A stretch of DNA of 64,000 nucleotides, from NCBI GenBank assembly GCA_958426775.1, contig CATZZP010000003.1, positions 106,038-170,037 on the forward strand, read 5' to 3'. Below, one piece after another: positions 25,782 through 34,360 of the stretch. Numbering within the stretch: position 1 is the stretch's first letter; each line of letters opens with the position of its first letter. The notes beneath the pieces are model-generated. The model ran no database searches. It worked only from the letters and a program-made list of their open reading frames with translations, and was not told the origin of the DNA. Position numbers and translations under genes: made by a program. The stretch is from an uncultured Bacillota bacterium. GTDB lineage: Bacteria > Bacillota > Clostridia > Lachnospirales > CAG-274.

Positions 25782-27169
25782 TGGCTGACAGAATGAAAAG
25801 AGTACCTGTACGTGAGCAGGACCCAAAGGTAAGAGCAACTAATTTTGACGAGGTATGTCTTGGCTATAACGAGGCAGAGGCACAAGAGGAGGCAACCCGT
25901 TGTCTTAACTGTAAAAATCCTCATTGTGTAAGCGGATGTCCCGTAGGTATTGATATACCGGGCTTTATTTCACATCTTAAAGAGGGCGACTTTGAGGGCG
26001 CCGCTGTTGAAATTGCAAAATACAGTGCATTACCTGCTGTTTGCGGTCGTGTATGTCCACAGGAAAATCAGTGTGAGGGTAAGTGTGTACTTGGTATAAA
26101 GGGCGACCCTGTTTCAATAGGTAAGCTTGAAAGATTTACTGCTGATTATGCAAGAGAGCATAATATTTCAACTGTTTCAAAGGCAGAACCAAACGGCAAA
26201 AAGGTAGCTGTTATAGGTGCAGGTCCTGCAGGTCTTACCTGTGCAGGGGACTTGGCAAAGAAGGGCTACGATGTTACTGTTTTTGAGGCTCTTCATAAGG
26301 CAGGCGGTGTTCTTGAATACGGTATCCCCGAGTTCCGTTTGCCTAAGGAAAAGGTAGTTAAGGCTGAGGTTGAAAACATTAACAAGCTTGGGGTTAAGAT
26401 AGAAACCAACGTTATTATAGGCAGAACAATCACAATTGACCAGCTCTTTGATGAAGAGGGCTTTGATGCAGTATTTATCGGTTCGGGTGCTGGCTTGCCT
26501 AAGTTTATGGGTATCCCGGGTGAAAATGCAAACGGTGTTCTTTCCGCTAATGAGTTCTTAACCCGTGTAAACCTTATGAAGGCTTTTGACGAGGACTACG
26601 ATACACCTGTTAAGATAGGTAAAAAGGTTGCTGTTATCGGCGGCGGCAACGTTGCTATGGATGCGGCACGTACAGCTTTAAGGCTTGGCAGTGAAAGCCA
26701 TATTGTTTACAGACGTGCCTTAGAACAGCTCCCTGCAAGAGTTGAGGAGGTACACCATGCTGTGGAGGAGGGTATCATATTTGATATTCTCACAAACCCA
26801 ACCGAAATTCTTGTAGATGAAAACGGCTGGGTATGCGGTATGAAGTGTGTTAAGATGGAGCTTGGCGAGCCTGACGAAAGCGGCAGAAGAAGCCCTGTAG
26901 TTATTGAAGGCTCTGAGTTTACCATGGACGTTGATACGGTTATTATGAGTTTAGGTACATCTCCTAATCCGCTTATCAGCTCTAATACTCCCGGTCTTGA
27001 GGTAAATAAACGCCGATGTATTATCGCTGAGGAGGAAACGGGTCTTACAACACGTGAGGGCGTTTACGCAGGCGGTGACGCCGTAACAGGTGCGGCTACG
27101 GTTATTCTTGCAATGGGTGCAGGTAAAAAGGCGGCTGCGGCTATTGATGAATATTTACAGAATAAGTAA
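25781..27169 (+). CDS. nfnB: NfnB/GltA-like glutamate synthase small-subunit-type oxidoreductase
   Basis: 462 residues. An N-terminal domain carries two iron-sulfur cysteine clusters (CLNCKNPHCVSGCPVGIDIP and VCGRVCPQENQCEGKC). The first FAD-binding Rossmann motif is AVIGAGPAGLTCAGDLAKKG and the NADPH motif is VAVIGGGNVAMDAARTALRLG. The C-terminus has GVYAGGDAVTGAATVILAMGAGK, typical of the GltD/NfnB fold. With NfnA it would transfer electrons among NADH, ferredoxin and NADP+. It is often annotated as homotetrameric NADPH glutamate synthase, but no amidotransferase domain is present and the partner argues for NfnB. It ends at a terminator. Confidence 0.9.
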   Translation: MADRMKRVPVREQDPKVRATNFDEVCLGYNEAEAQEEATRCLNCKNPHCVSGCPVGIDIPGFISHLKEGDFEGAAVEIAKYSALPAVCGRVCPQENQCEGKCVLGIKGDPVSIGKLERFTADYAREHNISTVSKAEPNGKKVAVIGAGPAGLTCAGDLAKKGYDVTVFEALHKAGGVLEYGIPEFRLPKEKVVKAEVENINKLGVKIETNVIIGRTITIDQLFDEEGFDAVFIGSGAGLPKFMGIPGENANGVLSANEFLTRVNLMKAFDEDYDTPVKIGKKVAVIGGGNVAMDAARTALRLGSESHIVYRRALEQLPARVEEVHHAVEEGIIFDILTNPTEILVDENGWVCGMKCVKMELGEPDESGRRSPVVIEGSEFTMDVDTVIMSLGTSPNPLISSNTPGLEVNKRRCIIAEEETGLTTREGVYAGGDAVTGAATVILAMGAGKKAAAAIDEYLQNK

Positions 27170-27178
27170 TGACGCTTT

Positions 27179-27208
27179 AAGGGGTTGTCTTTATGACAGC
27201 CCCTTTTT
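27179..27208 (+). terminator. Terminator after nfnB
   Basis: AAGGGGTTGTC and GACAGCCCCTT pair (one G-U) around TTTAT, followed by TTTTT. Confidence 0.82.
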
Positions 27209-27226
27209 AAAAAAGGAGGTTTTATT

Positions 27227-30200
27227 ATGAAGCTGTTTAAAAAAATTGTGGCATCAGCTTTGACGGCTACAATGGTTATGTCAAGTATAGCATTTAATAG
27301 TGTGGCGGTAAGTGCCGCACCGGCTGTTTCCGCAGGCTGGAATGAAACTCTCTATGCCGAATGGGCAGACTCCAACCCTGACAGTGAGGCAGTTAAGGTA
27401 GGCTACAAGCTTAGCTCGGCAACAGAATACACCTATTTACAGGGTAATGACTTAACATATCTTGTAAGACCTGCCTCAACCTCGGGCTATGGTCGTGTGG
27501 ATATACCGGGACTGAAGGCTGGCAGATACGATATTGAGATTACAGCCTCTGACGGTACCGTTCATACCAGGTCGGGTATACAGGTTTATGCCTATGACCG
27601 TTCGGGCTATGCTCATTTCAACAATACAGAGGGTGTAGGTGCCTATAACGATGACGGTACACCTAAGGAGAATGCAATTATTGTATATGTGACCGATGAA
27701 AATAAAAATACCGTGGAGGTGCCGGGATATGAGGGTCATGCTCCCGTATCCTATGTTTCCTCATCGTCTGGTGAAACGTGGACAAGGGAAACTGCCGGTA
27801 TCGGTAATATCCTTAACAATAACCACAAATTTATACGTGAGATAACGGGTCCTGTAAGTGAGGGCGGCGGTAATCACCCCATTATTTTCAGATTTATAGG
27901 TGAGGTAACTGTGCCTGAAAATCTTACGCCTTATGACACAAAAACCAATGAGCTTGGCGGCTCAAAGGGCGACAACGGTAACCTTGCAATTACTAAATAC
28001 GCTAAAAACATAACTATTGAGGGTATAGGTGATGATGCTGTAATTAACGGCTGGGGCTTTACCTTCTCCCAGACCTCAACCTGTCCTATAGATGCAGGTG
28101 AAAATATTGAGGTAAGAAACCTTACCTTCAAGAATTATGCGGAGGACGGCTTAGGCTTCCAGGGTGATGACCCTGTAACCTGCCCTATTAAAAGAGTATG
28201 GGTACATAACAATGTATTTTATCCCGGATATTGTGCTAACCCTGCCGAAAGCGACAAGGCAAACGGTGACGGCTCCTGTGACTTTAAGCGTGGTCAGTAC
28301 TATACAATGAGCTACAACCACTATGTTGGCTGTCATAAAACAAATCTTTTGGGTGCAGGCGACTCAAATGACCAGTTCTATATGTCTTTACACCACAACT
28401 GGTATGAGGGTGTTGAAACAAGACAGCCTCTTGCGGCAGGCGGTAATGTACATATTTACAATACCTATTTTGACAATGCAACCTCTACTACTATTGACCT
28501 TAGAGGTAAGGCGGCTTGCTTCTCAGAGGCTAACTATTTTGAAAATTGCAAGAATGCTTACAAAACAAGAAAGACAACCTCTAATATTAAAACCTTTAAT
28601 GATTATTTAGGCGGTACAACCACCATAGGTGATATGTCAGGTAAGCTTACACAGGCTACCACAAGGGAGCAGTCAGGTATTCCCGATAACGGACTTACCT
28701 TCCCTAACGGCGACAGCCTTGCTGACTGGGATATAAATCCGACTCATTTCTATTATGATGCAACTGCTAAGCAGAGTGCAGTTGATGTGTTAAATGATGT
28801 TATGGACGTACCTGAATATGTTAAGACCTATGCAGGTACCTTAAAAGCCTTCCCTATTACCGAATCCGGTGAAATTATAATTACCGTTACAAGCGGTACA
28901 ACGCCTGTTACAGATGCTTTAGTTACAGCTAACGGTGTAACTTTCAGAAATAACGGTGACGGTACATATACAGCAACAAGTGTGCCTTTAGGCTCAGAAT
29001 ATGTTGTTACGGCATCTAAGGAGGGCTACTCCAATGCAAGCGTTACAACTGCCGTACTTGAAAATGACGGTGATACCTTAAGATACACCTTAAATCTTGA
29101 GGTTGACTATGACGGCTATGCTGTTGTTAAGCTTACGGGAGGTTCCGCTGTTGAGCCTGTCAAGGGTGCAACCCTAACCTTAAATGACGGTACGGTTCTT
29201 GCTGATATGGGTGAGGGTACATATAAGTCAGCTAATCAGCTTGCAGTAGGTGACTATACTGTAACAATTACAGACACAGGTGACTATATTGCACCAGAAG
29301 CTGCACAGCCTATAACTGTTAAAACCACAGACGAGGCAACGGAAATTCATCTTGATAAGTATACGGGTACGGTAAACGTAAGCCTTACAAGGGCAGAAGG
29401 TCAGACGGATACCCTTGATACCTCAAGAGCAACGGTTTATGTAGGTGAAACAGCCCTTACCAATAATGGCGACGGTACATTTACAGGTCAGGTTGAGGTA
29501 GGTATACCTTACGAGGTGCTTGTAAATATTGCAGGCTGGAATATTACTTCAATTACTCCTGCTACAATTACAGCTAACAAAACTACTGCAACTGATGTTG
29601 TGGTAACGCTTACAAGTATGGGTAAGCTCTTTACATGGAACTATACAACAGGTACAAACACGGAGGACTTTTTCACCCTTACCAATATTTCGGAAAAGAG
29701 CGGTCCTCCTGCACAGACCTTTAACGGTGAAACTCTCACAAAGGCAATTAAGGTAGACTCTAAGCTTACAATAAGCTTTGAGGCACCTTCAGACGGTACT
29801 CTTACTCTTGTAATGAACAATACAGGTTCTGTATGGGTGGACAATGGTGAAGAGGGCGAGGTTTCATACCCTGTTACAACAGGTATTAATACAATACCTA
29901 TAAAGGCAGGTACATGTACAATAAGAAAGAATAAAACAGAAACACACCTTTATCTTTTACAGTTTGTAATGGGTGAGGGTGGTTCAGATGAAAGCACAAG
30001 CGAAACAACTACAGAAACAACCACTGCTACAGATACGGAAAGCACAACGGTAACTGATACGGAAAGCACAACAACTACAGAAACAACCACAGAGCCTACT
30101 ACAGTAGAGGTTTATACCTTAAATGATGAGATTATGTGGGATGTTAAGAGCGACCTTAGCGTAAGCTCAAGCGGTTTATCTGTAGGTGAAACCTTCTATA

Positions 30201-30811
30201 CCAACAGTGAAGAGGCAGGACCCGTAGCCTTTACGGAGGACGGTAAAACCTATGAAATGATTGATTATCTCCAGGGCAGAACCAACCCTGTAAACAGCGA
30301 GGGTATTAATCCCCAGGGGGCTCTTGCAATAGAGCGAATACCCGTAGCAGGTGCCTTTGTTAAGTTTGAGCCTGATAAGAACGGTGTATTTACCGTAGCG
30401 GCTAAAACAAACGGCGGTAAGATTACCTATATTACAGACGGACAGGGCGATGTAATTAACTCAATAGGCAGTCTTGACTCTGATACAAGCTATGATATTA
30501 TAAGAACAGATGTAACTGCAGGTGAAACCTACTACATCTATTCAGGCGGTTCAAAAATATGTATTTATTATTTAGGCTTTACCTCTTCAGGTGAAACAAA
30601 GTATATCTGGGGAGATGCAAACTCCGACGGTGTACTTATGTCAGATGACTGCTCACTTATTCTTACTTACACATTGGATAAGGCAGGTGCAGGACTTAGT
30701 GATGAGGTTGCTATGTATTGTGATGTAAACGGTGACGGTGTAATTACCGCTACAGATGCATCTACAGTGCTTAACAAAATACTAACCGGTGAAAAATTTG
30801 TTGTAGAATAA
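27227..30811 (+). CDS. Secreted modular pectate lyase (PL1) with C-terminal dockerin
   Basis: 1194 residues. A signal peptide (about 1-30) and a beta-rich N-terminal module precede a PL1 pectate lyase parallel beta-helix (about 190-470). The helix is recognised by ITKYAKNITIEGIGDDAVIN, VHNNVFYPGY, CDFKRGQYYTMSYNHY and HHNWYEGVETRQPL. It cleaves polygalacturonate by Ca2+-dependent beta-elimination. Carboxypeptidase-regulatory-like or Ig-like repeats follow (about 545-805), then a carbohydrate-binding-like module. A Thr/Ser/Glu linker (about 923-963) and a second such module follow. A type I dockerin (about 1125-1190) ends the protein, with two Ca2+ loops, GDANSDGVLMSDD and CDVNGDGVITATD. The dockerin implies attachment to a cohesin scaffold. 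AAAGGAGG precedes the ATG; the gene is alone between terminators. Confidence 0.92.
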   Translation: MKLFKKIVASALTATMVMSSIAFNSVAVSAAPAVSAGWNETLYAEWADSNPDSEAVKVGYKLSSATEYTYLQGNDLTYLVRPASTSGYGRVDIPGLKAGRYDIEITASDGTVHTRSGIQVYAYDRSGYAHFNNTEGVGAYNDDGTPKENAIIVYVTDENKNTVEVPGYEGHAPVSYVSSSSGETWTRETAGIGNILNNNHKFIREITGPVSEGGGNHPIIFRFIGEVTVPENLTPYDTKTNELGGSKGDNGNLAITKYAKNITIEGIGDDAVINGWGFTFSQTSTCPIDAGENIEVRNLTFKNYAEDGLGFQGDDPVTCPIKRVWVHNNVFYPGYCANPAESDKANGDGSCDFKRGQYYTMSYNHYVGCHKTNLLGAGDSNDQFYMSLHHNWYEGVETRQPLAAGGNVHIYNTYFDNATSTTIDLRGKAACFSEANYFENCKNAYKTRKTTSNIKTFNDYLGGTTTIGDMSGKLTQATTREQSGIPDNGLTFPNGDSLADWDINPTHFYYDATAKQSAVDVLNDVMDVPEYVKTYAGTLKAFPITESGEIIITVTSGTTPVTDALVTANGVTFRNNGDGTYTATSVPLGSEYVVTASKEGYSNASVTTAVLENDGDTLRYTLNLEVDYDGYAVVKLTGGSAVEPVKGATLTLNDGTVLADMGEGTYKSANQLAVGDYTVTITDTGDYIAPEAAQPITVKTTDEATEIHLDKYTGTVNVSLTRAEGQTDTLDTSRATVYVGETALTNNGDGTFTGQVEVGIPYEVLVNIAGWNITSITPATITANKTTATDVVVTLTSMGKLFTWNYTTGTNTEDFFTLTNISEKSGPPAQTFNGETLTKAIKVDSKLTISFEAPSDGTLTLVMNNTGSVWVDNGEEGEVSYPVTTGINTIPIKAGTCTIRKNKTETHLYLLQFVMGEGGSDESTSETTTETTTATDTESTTVTDTESTTTTETTTEPTTVEVYTLNDEIMWDVKSDLSVSSSGLSVGETFYTNSEEAGPVAFTEDGKTYEMIDYLQGRTNPVNSEGINPQGALAIERIPVAGAFVKFEPDKNGVFTVAAKTNGGKITYITDGQGDVINSIGSLDSDTSYDIIRTDVTAGETYYIYSGGSKICIYYLGFTSSGETKYIWGDANSDGVLMSDDCSLILTYTLDKAGAGLSDEVAMYCDVNGDGVITATDASTVLNKILTGEKFVVE

Positions 30812-30817
30812 AGCTTT

Positions 30818-30848
30818 ACCCCTCTTGCCTATGGTGAGAGGGGTTTTT
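30818..30848 (+). terminator. Terminator after the pectate lyase
   Basis: CCCCTCT (30819-30825) pairs with AGAGGGG (30837-30843); TTTTT follows. Confidence 0.82.
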
Positions 30849-30861
30849 ATGTAATAAGCTA

Positions 30862-30890
30862 TTGACAAATATAACGGCAGGGTATACAAT
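30862..30890 (+). promoter_or_regulatory. Promoter of cysK
   Basis: TTGACA (30862-30867), 17 bases, TACAAT (30885-30890): close to the sigma-A consensus. Confidence 0.72.
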
Positions 30891-30902
30891 AAGCCTATAT
30901 AA

Positions 30903-30923
30903 TTCCTACTTGTTAAATAGGAA
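30903..30923. promoter_or_regulatory. Candidate operator between cysK promoter and start
   Basis: TTCCTA-N9-TAGGAA, a perfect six-base inverted repeat starting 13 bases after the -10 box, hence in the first transcribed bases. The GGAA/TTCC arms recall sites of Rrf2-family sulfur regulators (CymR, IscR), but the regulator is a guess. Confidence 0.45.
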
Positions 30924-30940
30924 ATAATAGGAGGCTTATA

Positions 30941-31876
30941 ATGACTAAGGTAAATAATACAGTACTTGAATTAATGGGTAATACACCCATGCTAAGACTA
31001 AACTCTTATACTAAGGAAACAGAGGTAAAGGGAGTTGAGCTTTTGGCTAAGCTTGAATATTTAAATCCCGCAGGCTCTGTTAAGGACAGGGTTGCCCTTG
31101 AAATGGTTGAGGATGCCGAGGCAAAGGGTATTCTTAAGGAGGGCTCTGTAATAATTGAGCCTACCTCAGGCAATACAGGCATAGGTCTTGCACTTGTGGC
31201 AAGAGCAAAGGGCTACAGAGCTATATTAACCCTTCCCGAAACCATGAGCATTGAAAGACGCAGACTTTTAAAGGCATACGGTGCAGAGCTTATTTTAACT
31301 GAAGGCTCAAAGGGTATGAAGGGGGCTATAGAAAAGGCAGAGGAGCTTAAAAATACCATTGAGGGAGCTGTAATTTTAGGTCAGTTTGATAATCCTGCAA
31401 ATGCAAAGGCACACTTTAAAACAACAGGTCCCGAAATATGGGAGCAGACAGAGGGTAAGGTAGATATTTTTGTTGCCTGCATAGGTACAGGCGGTACAAT
31501 AACAGGTGTAGGTGAATACTTAAAGGCACAGAACCCTGATATTAAGGTGGTAGCTGTTGAGCCTGAAAAAAGCCCTGTTTTGTCAGGGGGCAAAGCAGGA
31601 GCTCATGGCATACAGGGTATAGGTGCAGGCTTTGTACCTGCCATTTTAAATACGAAAAGTTATGATGAGATTATTAGGGTAAAGGACGAGGATGCCTATA
31701 CAGAGGGCAGACGCTTTGCTCTGACAGAGGGCGTCCTTGTGGGCATATCCTCAGGTGCGGCACTTAAAGCGGCTGTTGACCTTGCTAAAAGAGAGGAAAA
31801 CAAGGGTAAGAAAATAGTTGTTCTTCTGCCCGATTCAGGCGACAGATACCTCTCAACCCCATTATTCGGTGAATAA
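30941..31876 (+). CDS. cysK: Cysteine synthase A (O-acetylserine sulfhydrylase)
   Basis: A PLP enzyme that makes L-cysteine from O-acetylserine and sulfide. The 311 residues include GNTPMLRLN, NPAGSVKDR with PLP Lys48, the substrate loop EPTSGNTGIGL, the GTGGTITG phosphate-binding loop, and HGIQGIGAGFVP near 220. The C-terminus, LLPDSGDRYLSTPLF, is typical of the CysK/CysM family. AGGAGG precedes the ATG. It is monocistronic with a near-consensus promoter, a candidate operator overlapping the 5' untranslated region, and a terminator shared with tmcAL. Confidence 0.96.
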   Translation: MTKVNNTVLELMGNTPMLRLNSYTKETEVKGVELLAKLEYLNPAGSVKDRVALEMVEDAEAKGILKEGSVIIEPTSGNTGIGLALVARAKGYRAILTLPETMSIERRRLLKAYGAELILTEGSKGMKGAIEKAEELKNTIEGAVILGQFDNPANAKAHFKTTGPEIWEQTEGKVDIFVACIGTGGTITGVGEYLKAQNPDIKVVAVEPEKSPVLSGGKAGAHGIQGIGAGFVPAILNTKSYDEIIRVKDEDAYTEGRRFALTEGVLVGISSGAALKAAVDLAKREENKGKKIVVLLPDSGDRYLSTPLFGE

Positions 31877-31878
31877 AA

Positions 31879-31909
31879 CAAAAAAGCTTGTCGCAAGGCA
31901 AGCTTTTTT
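31879..31909. terminator. Bidirectional terminator between cysK and tmcAL
   Basis: AAAAAAGCTTG and CAAGCTTTTTT form a perfect 11-pair stem with loop TCGCAAGG. Confidence 0.88.
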
Positions 31910-33074
31910 AAATTATAACCATAGGTGTAGTAAAATCCTTATTTTTTTCCTTTATAATAGGTAGAAAATACATATCAGTTGCAAATATTTCTTTGTTAAG
32001 CAAGCCCTCAGGGGCATTTTTAACGTTGGTAATAACAGGAACAGCTGATTTTTTTGTAAGCTCCGATACAAGGTGGCTTTTTTCCTTTCTAAAGCCTAAA
32101 ACTCTTATATATTCAGCACCCCTTGCGGTGTCCTCCTTGGTTATGTTTAGGAGAATATGCAGTATTGTTCGTCTTACCCTTGAATGAGCATAACGCTTAC
32201 TTTTAACATGGTCTGCAATTTTGCTTACAGAGCTTAAGTTATAGGCAGATAAAATTCGGTTTTCAAGCCCCTCGCTCATACCGTCAATATTCCTTAATTC
32301 CTCCAAAGTCTTGGTTAAGAGTATATATTTTAAAATATTTGTATAGCTGTCTATATCAGGTATACCCTCCTTGACTGCCTTTATAATATCCTTGTGGCTG
32401 TCGGAGGGTACGGCAGATAAGGCAATATCCAATTCGTCATTTTTAAGGCTGTGCCTTATAGCGGCGGCTGAGGAAATTTCTCCCGACATTTGGATAGAGT
32501 TATAACCGTTTACCTGTCTTTTTACGGTAACAGGCTTAATATTGCTTTTAAGAATTATTAATGCCTTTAAATACTCCAGAGCTAGTATATTATTCGGCAG
32601 GGATAAAAAACTCATATCTCTTGAAAGCACCTTGCTTAAGGCAGATAGTCGTGCGGCAGCATAGGACTGACCGGTATTAAGCTCCTCCCTTATTGCCCGC
32701 TTAAATTCCTCCGTTTCGTTTGCAAGAAGCTGTGCCGCCTCAGAGAAAAGCTCAATATCCCCTTGCTCCGTACCGAAGGAAAGCACATCAATAATACCGC
32801 TTTTGTTAAGGCTGTCAACTGCACCGTAGGCAAATACATCAGCAGAGCCTGCGGCATACTGAACAGGCAGTTCTAAAACCATATCAACTCCGTTTAAAAG
32901 GGCAGTTTTTGTACGGCTGAATTTATCAATTACAGCAGGCTCGCCCCTTTGTACAAAGCTGCCGCTTATTATTGCAATAATATTATCGGCATCCGTCAAG
33001 GCTTTTGTATTTGTAATGTGTAGCTTATGTCCCTTATGAAAGGGATTATATTCTGCAATAATACCTACGTTCAT
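31908..33074 (-). CDS. tmcAL: tRNA(Met) cytidine acetate ligase TmcAL (YlbM family)
   Basis: 388 residues. It uses acetate and ATP to make N4-acetylcytidine at the wobble position of elongator tRNA-Met, as shown for the Bacillus homologue. The N-terminal nucleotidyltransferase domain has GIIAEYNPFHKGHKLHI with the HxGH-type motif, SGSFVQRGEPAVIDKFSRT and VLELPVQYAAGSAD. A helical C-terminal domain follows (SAAAIRHSLK near 205, VRRTILHILLNI near 300). It uses acetate, which the adjacent divergent Pta-AckA pathway produces; the adjacency may be chance. It converges with cysK. Confidence 0.93.
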   Translation of the reverse strand: MNVGIIAEYNPFHKGHKLHITNTKALTDADNIIAIISGSFVQRGEPAVIDKFSRTKTALLNGVDMVLELPVQYAAGSADVFAYGAVDSLNKSGIIDVLSFGTEQGDIELFSEAAQLLANETEEFKRAIREELNTGQSYAAARLSALSKVLSRDMSFLSLPNNILALEYLKALIILKSNIKPVTVKRQVNGYNSIQMSGEISSAAAIRHSLKNDELDIALSAVPSDSHKDIIKAVKEGIPDIDSYTNILKYILLTKTLEELRNIDGMSEGLENRILSAYNLSSVSKIADHVKSKRYAHSRVRRTILHILLNITKEDTARGAEYIRVLGFRKEKSHLVSELTKKSAVPVITNVKNAPEGLLNKEIFATDMYFLPIIKEKNKDFTTPMVII

Positions 33075-33144
33075 ACTTAACCTCCTTCATCTATAGTTAT
33101 AAATTATACATTCAATAGGTAAAAAGTCAATTTAATATTGTTAT

Positions 33145-33162
33145 TGTAACAGTATTGTCACA
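33145..33162. promoter_or_regulatory. Palindromic candidate operator between tmcAL and pta
   Basis: TGTAACAGTATTGTCACA: 14 of 18 bases agree with its own reverse complement (TGTnACAnTAnTGTnACA). A similar element lies upstream of the GH13 gene at 11912-11929. Confidence 0.35.
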
Positions 33163-33169
33163 TTTAATA

Positions 33170-33211
33170 AAAAAAAACCTTTAAGCTTACAAAAAATTAT
33201 TAGGTTTTTTA
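33170..33211. terminator. Hairpin upstream of the pta promoter
   Basis: AAAAAACCT (33172-33180) and AGGTTTTTT (33202-33210) can pair around a 21-base AT-rich loop. It may insulate pta-ackA from upstream transcripts. Confidence 0.45.
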
Positions 33212-33223
33212 TGTAAAAAATTA

Positions 33224-33252
33224 TTGTATAAGGTGAATAAAAGGTTTATAAT
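33224..33252 (+). promoter_or_regulatory. Promoter of pta-ackA
   Basis: TTGTAT (33224-33229), 17 bases, TATAAT (33247-33252). The leader of about 80 bases contains a short GGACA-AGC-TGTCC hairpin. Confidence 0.68.
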
Positions 33253-33336
33253 AACTTTAGTATGAGCATTTACGGCTATCCGCAGATGTGCAAAGGACAA
33301 GCTGTCCGAAATCAATATTGAAAGGGGACTTTTATA

Positions 33337-34338
33337 ATGAGTTTTTTAGACACAATTAAGGCCAGAGCTAAGGCTGACAAAAAGACTATTGTTTTACCTG
33401 AATCAATGGATAAGAGAACTTTTGCAGCGGCAGAGCAGATTTTAAAAGAGGGTATTGCTAATATTGTTATTATCGGTACTCCTGAGGAAATTGCCGAAAA
33501 CAGCAAGGGCTATGATATTACGGGTGCAACTATTGTTGACCCATTCAACGACCCTAATAAGCAGAAGTATATAGATAAGTTTGTAGAGCTGAGAGCTAAA
33601 AAGGGTGTTACACCTGAGCAGGCTCAGGAGCAGATGGAAAAGGATTATATGTACTACGCTTGCCTTATGTGTAAGTGCGGTGATGCAGACGGTGCTGTTT
33701 CAGGTGCTTGCCACTCAACAGGCAACACAATCCGTCCTGCACTTCAGCTTTTAAAGACAAAGCCGGGCATCAGCTCTGTTTCAGGCTTCTTTGTTATGGA
33801 GGTTCCTAACTGTGACCTTGGCGACAAGGGTGTATTCGTATTTGCCGACTGTGCTGTTAATACTGACCTTGACTCAGCTAAGCTTGCTGAAATTGCAGGT
33901 CTTTCAGCAGAGTCCTTTAAGACCTTTACAGGCGGTGAGCCTAAGGTTGCTATGCTTTCCTACTCATCAAAGGGCAGTGCTAAGCATGATGATGTAACTA
34001 AGGTAGCAGATGCTGTTAAGCTTGCTAAGGAGAGATTTCCCGAAATTGAGCTTGACGGTGAATTACAGCTTGACGCAGCTTTAGTACCTGAGGTTGGTGA
34101 GCTTAAGGCTCCCGGCAGTACGGTTGCAGGTCACGCTAATACACTTGTATTCCCAAGCCTTGAGGCAGGTAACATCGGATACAAGCTTGTTCAAAGACTT
34201 GCTAAGGCAGAGGCTTACGGTCCTGTGCTTCAGGGTCTTTCAATGCCTGTAAACGACCTTTCAAGAGGTTGCTTTGCAGAGGATATTGTAGGTGTTGTTG
34301 CAATGACGGCAGTACAGGCACAGATTGCATCTAAGTAA
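33337..34338 (+). CDS. pta: Phosphate acetyltransferase
   Basis: Converts acetyl-CoA and phosphate to acetyl phosphate, the first step of ATP-yielding acetate formation. The 333 residues are the short clostridial form without the N-terminal DRTGG/AAA domain. Family motifs include VLPESMDKRT near the N-terminus, KDYMYYACLMCKCGDADGAVSGACHST, MLSYSSKGSA and ELQLDAALVPEVGELKAPGSTVAGHANTLVFPSLEAGNIGYKL. AAAGGGG precedes the ATG. It is followed after 22 bases by ackA in the same operon. Codons are strongly biased, as expected for a highly expressed gene. Confidence 0.97.
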   Translation: MSFLDTIKARAKADKKTIVLPESMDKRTFAAAEQILKEGIANIVIIGTPEEIAENSKGYDITGATIVDPFNDPNKQKYIDKFVELRAKKGVTPEQAQEQMEKDYMYYACLMCKCGDADGAVSGACHSTGNTIRPALQLLKTKPGISSVSGFFVMEVPNCDLGDKGVFVFADCAVNTDLDSAKLAEIAGLSAESFKTFTGGEPKVAMLSYSSKGSAKHDDVTKVADAVKLAKERFPEIELDGELQLDAALVPEVGELKAPGSTVAGHANTLVFPSLEAGNIGYKLVQRLAKAEAYGPVLQGLSMPVNDLSRGCFAEDIVGVVAMTAVQAQIASK

Positions 34339-34360
34339 TTTAATTTAAAGGAGAAAAGTA

